The notes beneath the pieces were generated by a model, which searched no databases, had not been told where the DNA came from, and worked only from the letters and a program-made list of their open reading frames with translations. 6,303 bases of DNA from an uncultured Acetatifactor sp. (GTDB lineage Bacteria > Bacillota > Clostridia > Lachnospirales > Lachnospiraceae), in assembly GCA_947644185.1 (NCBI GenBank), contig CANRZC010000144.1:1-6303 (forward strand), in the 5' to 3' direction. The translations under genes and the position numbers were made by a program. Numbering within the stretch: the first letter of the stretch is position 1; each line of letters opens with the position of its first letter. Positions 5,138-6,303 of this stretch are shown here, piece by piece.

Positions 5138-5144
5138 GTGTATA
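5131..5144. promoter_or_regulatory. Candidate TetR operator, site 3
   Basis: TCGACAAGTGTATA. It matches site 1 at 11 of the 12 positions outside the two central bases, and its ACAAGTGT core is the exact reverse complement of ACACTTGT in site 1. It overlaps the predicted -35 of the TetR promoter and lies just downstream of the predicted MATE transcription start. Confidence 0.55.
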
Positions 5145-5164
5145 AATTTAAAAATTGGACTTTG

Positions 5165-5170
5165 AAAGGA
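5165..5170 (+). promoter_or_regulatory. Probable MATE ribosome binding site
   Basis: AAAGGA lies 11 nt before the ATG at 5182, a somewhat long spacing. An in-frame ATG at 5170 would overlap this site, which makes 5182 the better start. Confidence 0.55.
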
Positions 5171-5181
5171 TGGTATCTCCT

Positions 5182-6303
5182 ATGAACAAAAATCAAGAAA
5201 TGTTAGAGAAAGCTTCTTATCCCAAGCTACTGCTAAACTTAAGCCTACCTGCAGTGGTGATTATGCTGGTTATGATCATCTACAACATGGCCGACACCTT
5301 TTTCATCGGCCAGACCAACGATCCTGCCAAGATTGCCGCCATCTCCCTCTGCGCCCCAATGTTCTCCATTCTGTCTGGACTGGGCACCCTGTTCGGCAGC
5401 GGCGGCTGTACTGCCATCTCTCTGGCTCTGGGGAAGAAGGATATGGATAGCTGCAAGCGCTATTCCGCCTTCTGCTGCTATGCGGCATTAGCCCTGGGAA
5501 TGGTATTCCTCATTGTCATCAATCTGTTTCTTGCCCCCATCTGCGATCTGTTGGGTGCGGATCTGGATACAAAGGCTGACGCCATCCGTTACCTGCGCAT
5601 CATTGCTCTTGGAGCTCCCTTTATCCTATTCAACAATGTGTTCGCCAATGTGATTCGGGCTGACGGAGCCGCCAGGGAGTCCATGATTGCAAACTGTCTG
5701 GGCACCTTTTCCAACATTGCTCTGGACGCCCTGTTTATCTTAGGTTTCTCCTGGGATGTGGCCGGTGCCGCCATCGCCACTGTGCTGGGCAACTGTGTTA
5801 GCTGCGTCTACTTGTTCTATTATATTACCAAAAAGCAGCCTGCCCTGTCTCTTTCCCCGAAGAATTTCTCCCTGGATCCACAAATTTCCTGGACAGTGAT
5901 GTCTTTAGGCGTCCCTATGGCCTGCAGTACGCTACTCATGAGCCTGTCCCATATCATTGCCAACCGCATGGTCATCGGTTATGGCTCTGTGGCCCTGGCT
6001 GCCCAGGGTGTATCTGGCAAGCTGGGCATGGTCATCACTATGCTGGCCATGGGTATCTGCATGGGGCTGCAGCCTGCCATTTCCTATAACTTTGGCGCCG
6101 GCAATCTCAAGCGCATGGGTCAGATTATCCGCAGCACTGCCATCTTTACAGTCAGTCTGGGCAGTGTCCTCACCCTTGTCTGCTATCTTGCCCGAAATGT
6201 GATTATTTCCGCCTTTATTGACAACGCAGAGGTGATTGCCTACGGGCAGATCTTTGTCTTTGCCTCCATTATCATCGGCCCTTTTTACGGGGGTGACAGC
6301 CGT
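5182..6303 (+). CDS. MATE-family multidrug/cation antiporter (3' truncated by window edge)
   Basis: This is an inner-membrane efflux pump of the MATE family, which expels drugs or other organic cations in exchange for Na+ or H+. The frame runs open for 374 codons to the right edge; full-length members are about 450 residues, so roughly the last fifth is missing. Visible features are an N-terminal helix with YNMADTFFIG (34-43), a series of long hydrophobic segments, IRADGAARESMIAN typical of the first repeat half, and in the second half GICMGLQPAISYNFGA followed by a basic cytoplasmic stretch. These are standard MATE landmarks. It is divergent from a TetR-family gene and shares a control region with three operator-like motifs, so its expression is probably induced by a pump substrate. 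The last residues read GPFYGGDSR, where this family normally continues as a hydrophobic helix; a one-base slip in the G run 6289-6293 would restore GPFYGVTAV. The specific substrate cannot be inferred. Confidence 0.93.
   Translation, partial: MNKNQEMLEKASYPKLLLNLSLPAVVIMLVMIIYNMADTFFIGQTNDPAKIAAISLCAPMFSILSGLGTLFGSGGCTAISLALGKKDMDSCKRYSAFCCYAALALGMVFLIVINLFLAPICDLLGADLDTKADAIRYLRIIALGAPFILFNNVFANVIRADGAARESMIANCLGTFSNIALDALFILGFSWDVAGAAIATVLGNCVSCVYLFYYITKKQPALSLSPKNFSLDPQISWTVMSLGVPMACSTLLMSLSHIIANRMVIGYGSVALAAQGVSGKLGMVITMLAMGICMGLQPAISYNFGAGNLKRMGQIIRSTAIFTVSLGSVLTLVCYLARNVIISAFIDNAEVIAYGQIFVFASIIIGPFYGGDSR

Noticed and set aside
1..6303. CRISPR array, tRNA or rRNA genes, toxin-antitoxin or phage defence system
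   Set aside because: No regularly spaced repeats, no cloverleaf-like or rRNA sequence, and no defence-type protein was seen on either strand.

Overview
This window looks like a chromosomal segment from an anaerobic Gram-positive of the class Clostridia, most likely a gut Lachnospiraceae relative. That placement is inferred from strong AGGAGG-type ribosome binding sites, a TTG start on proB, the style of the proteins and a mid-range base composition; no rRNA or other marker gene is present to confirm it.

Layout from left to right. (1) Positions 3-1106 hold the 3' part of an ABC exporter gene: the end of its membrane domain and a complete nucleotide-binding domain. (2) The gap 1107-1432 contains a compact non-coding element (1109-1267) with perfect 15-bp terminal inverted repeats, internal hairpins and flanking 10-bp direct repeats. 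It looks like a MITE or other small non-autonomous repeat that landed on the stop codon of the ABC gene. Beyond it lie a promoter and a short leader. (3) Positions 1433-4457 are a complete proline biosynthesis cluster, proB-proA-proC, all on the + strand. ProB phosphorylates glutamate, ProA reduces the product to glutamate-5-semialdehyde, which cyclises spontaneously, and ProC reduces the resulting pyrroline-5-carboxylate to proline. (4) A TetR-family regulator (4464-5036, - strand) converges on proC with a 6-bp gap. (5) A divergent control region of about 145 bp follows, then a MATE-family efflux transporter (5182 to the right edge, + strand, incomplete).

The TetR/MATE pair is a classic repressor-plus-pump arrangement. 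The divergent region carries back-to-back promoters whose -10 boxes share the palindrome CTATTATAATAG, and three copies of an operator-like motif, TCKACANNTGTA, placed so that a bound repressor could block both promoters. This regulatory architecture and the small inverted-repeat element are the two most interesting items. The protein-coding genes belong to well-known families, and I see no wholly new protein system here. Two further points deserve a check: a conserved-looking hairpin directly in front of proC, and a possible one-base frame slip in the MATE gene at the very right edge.
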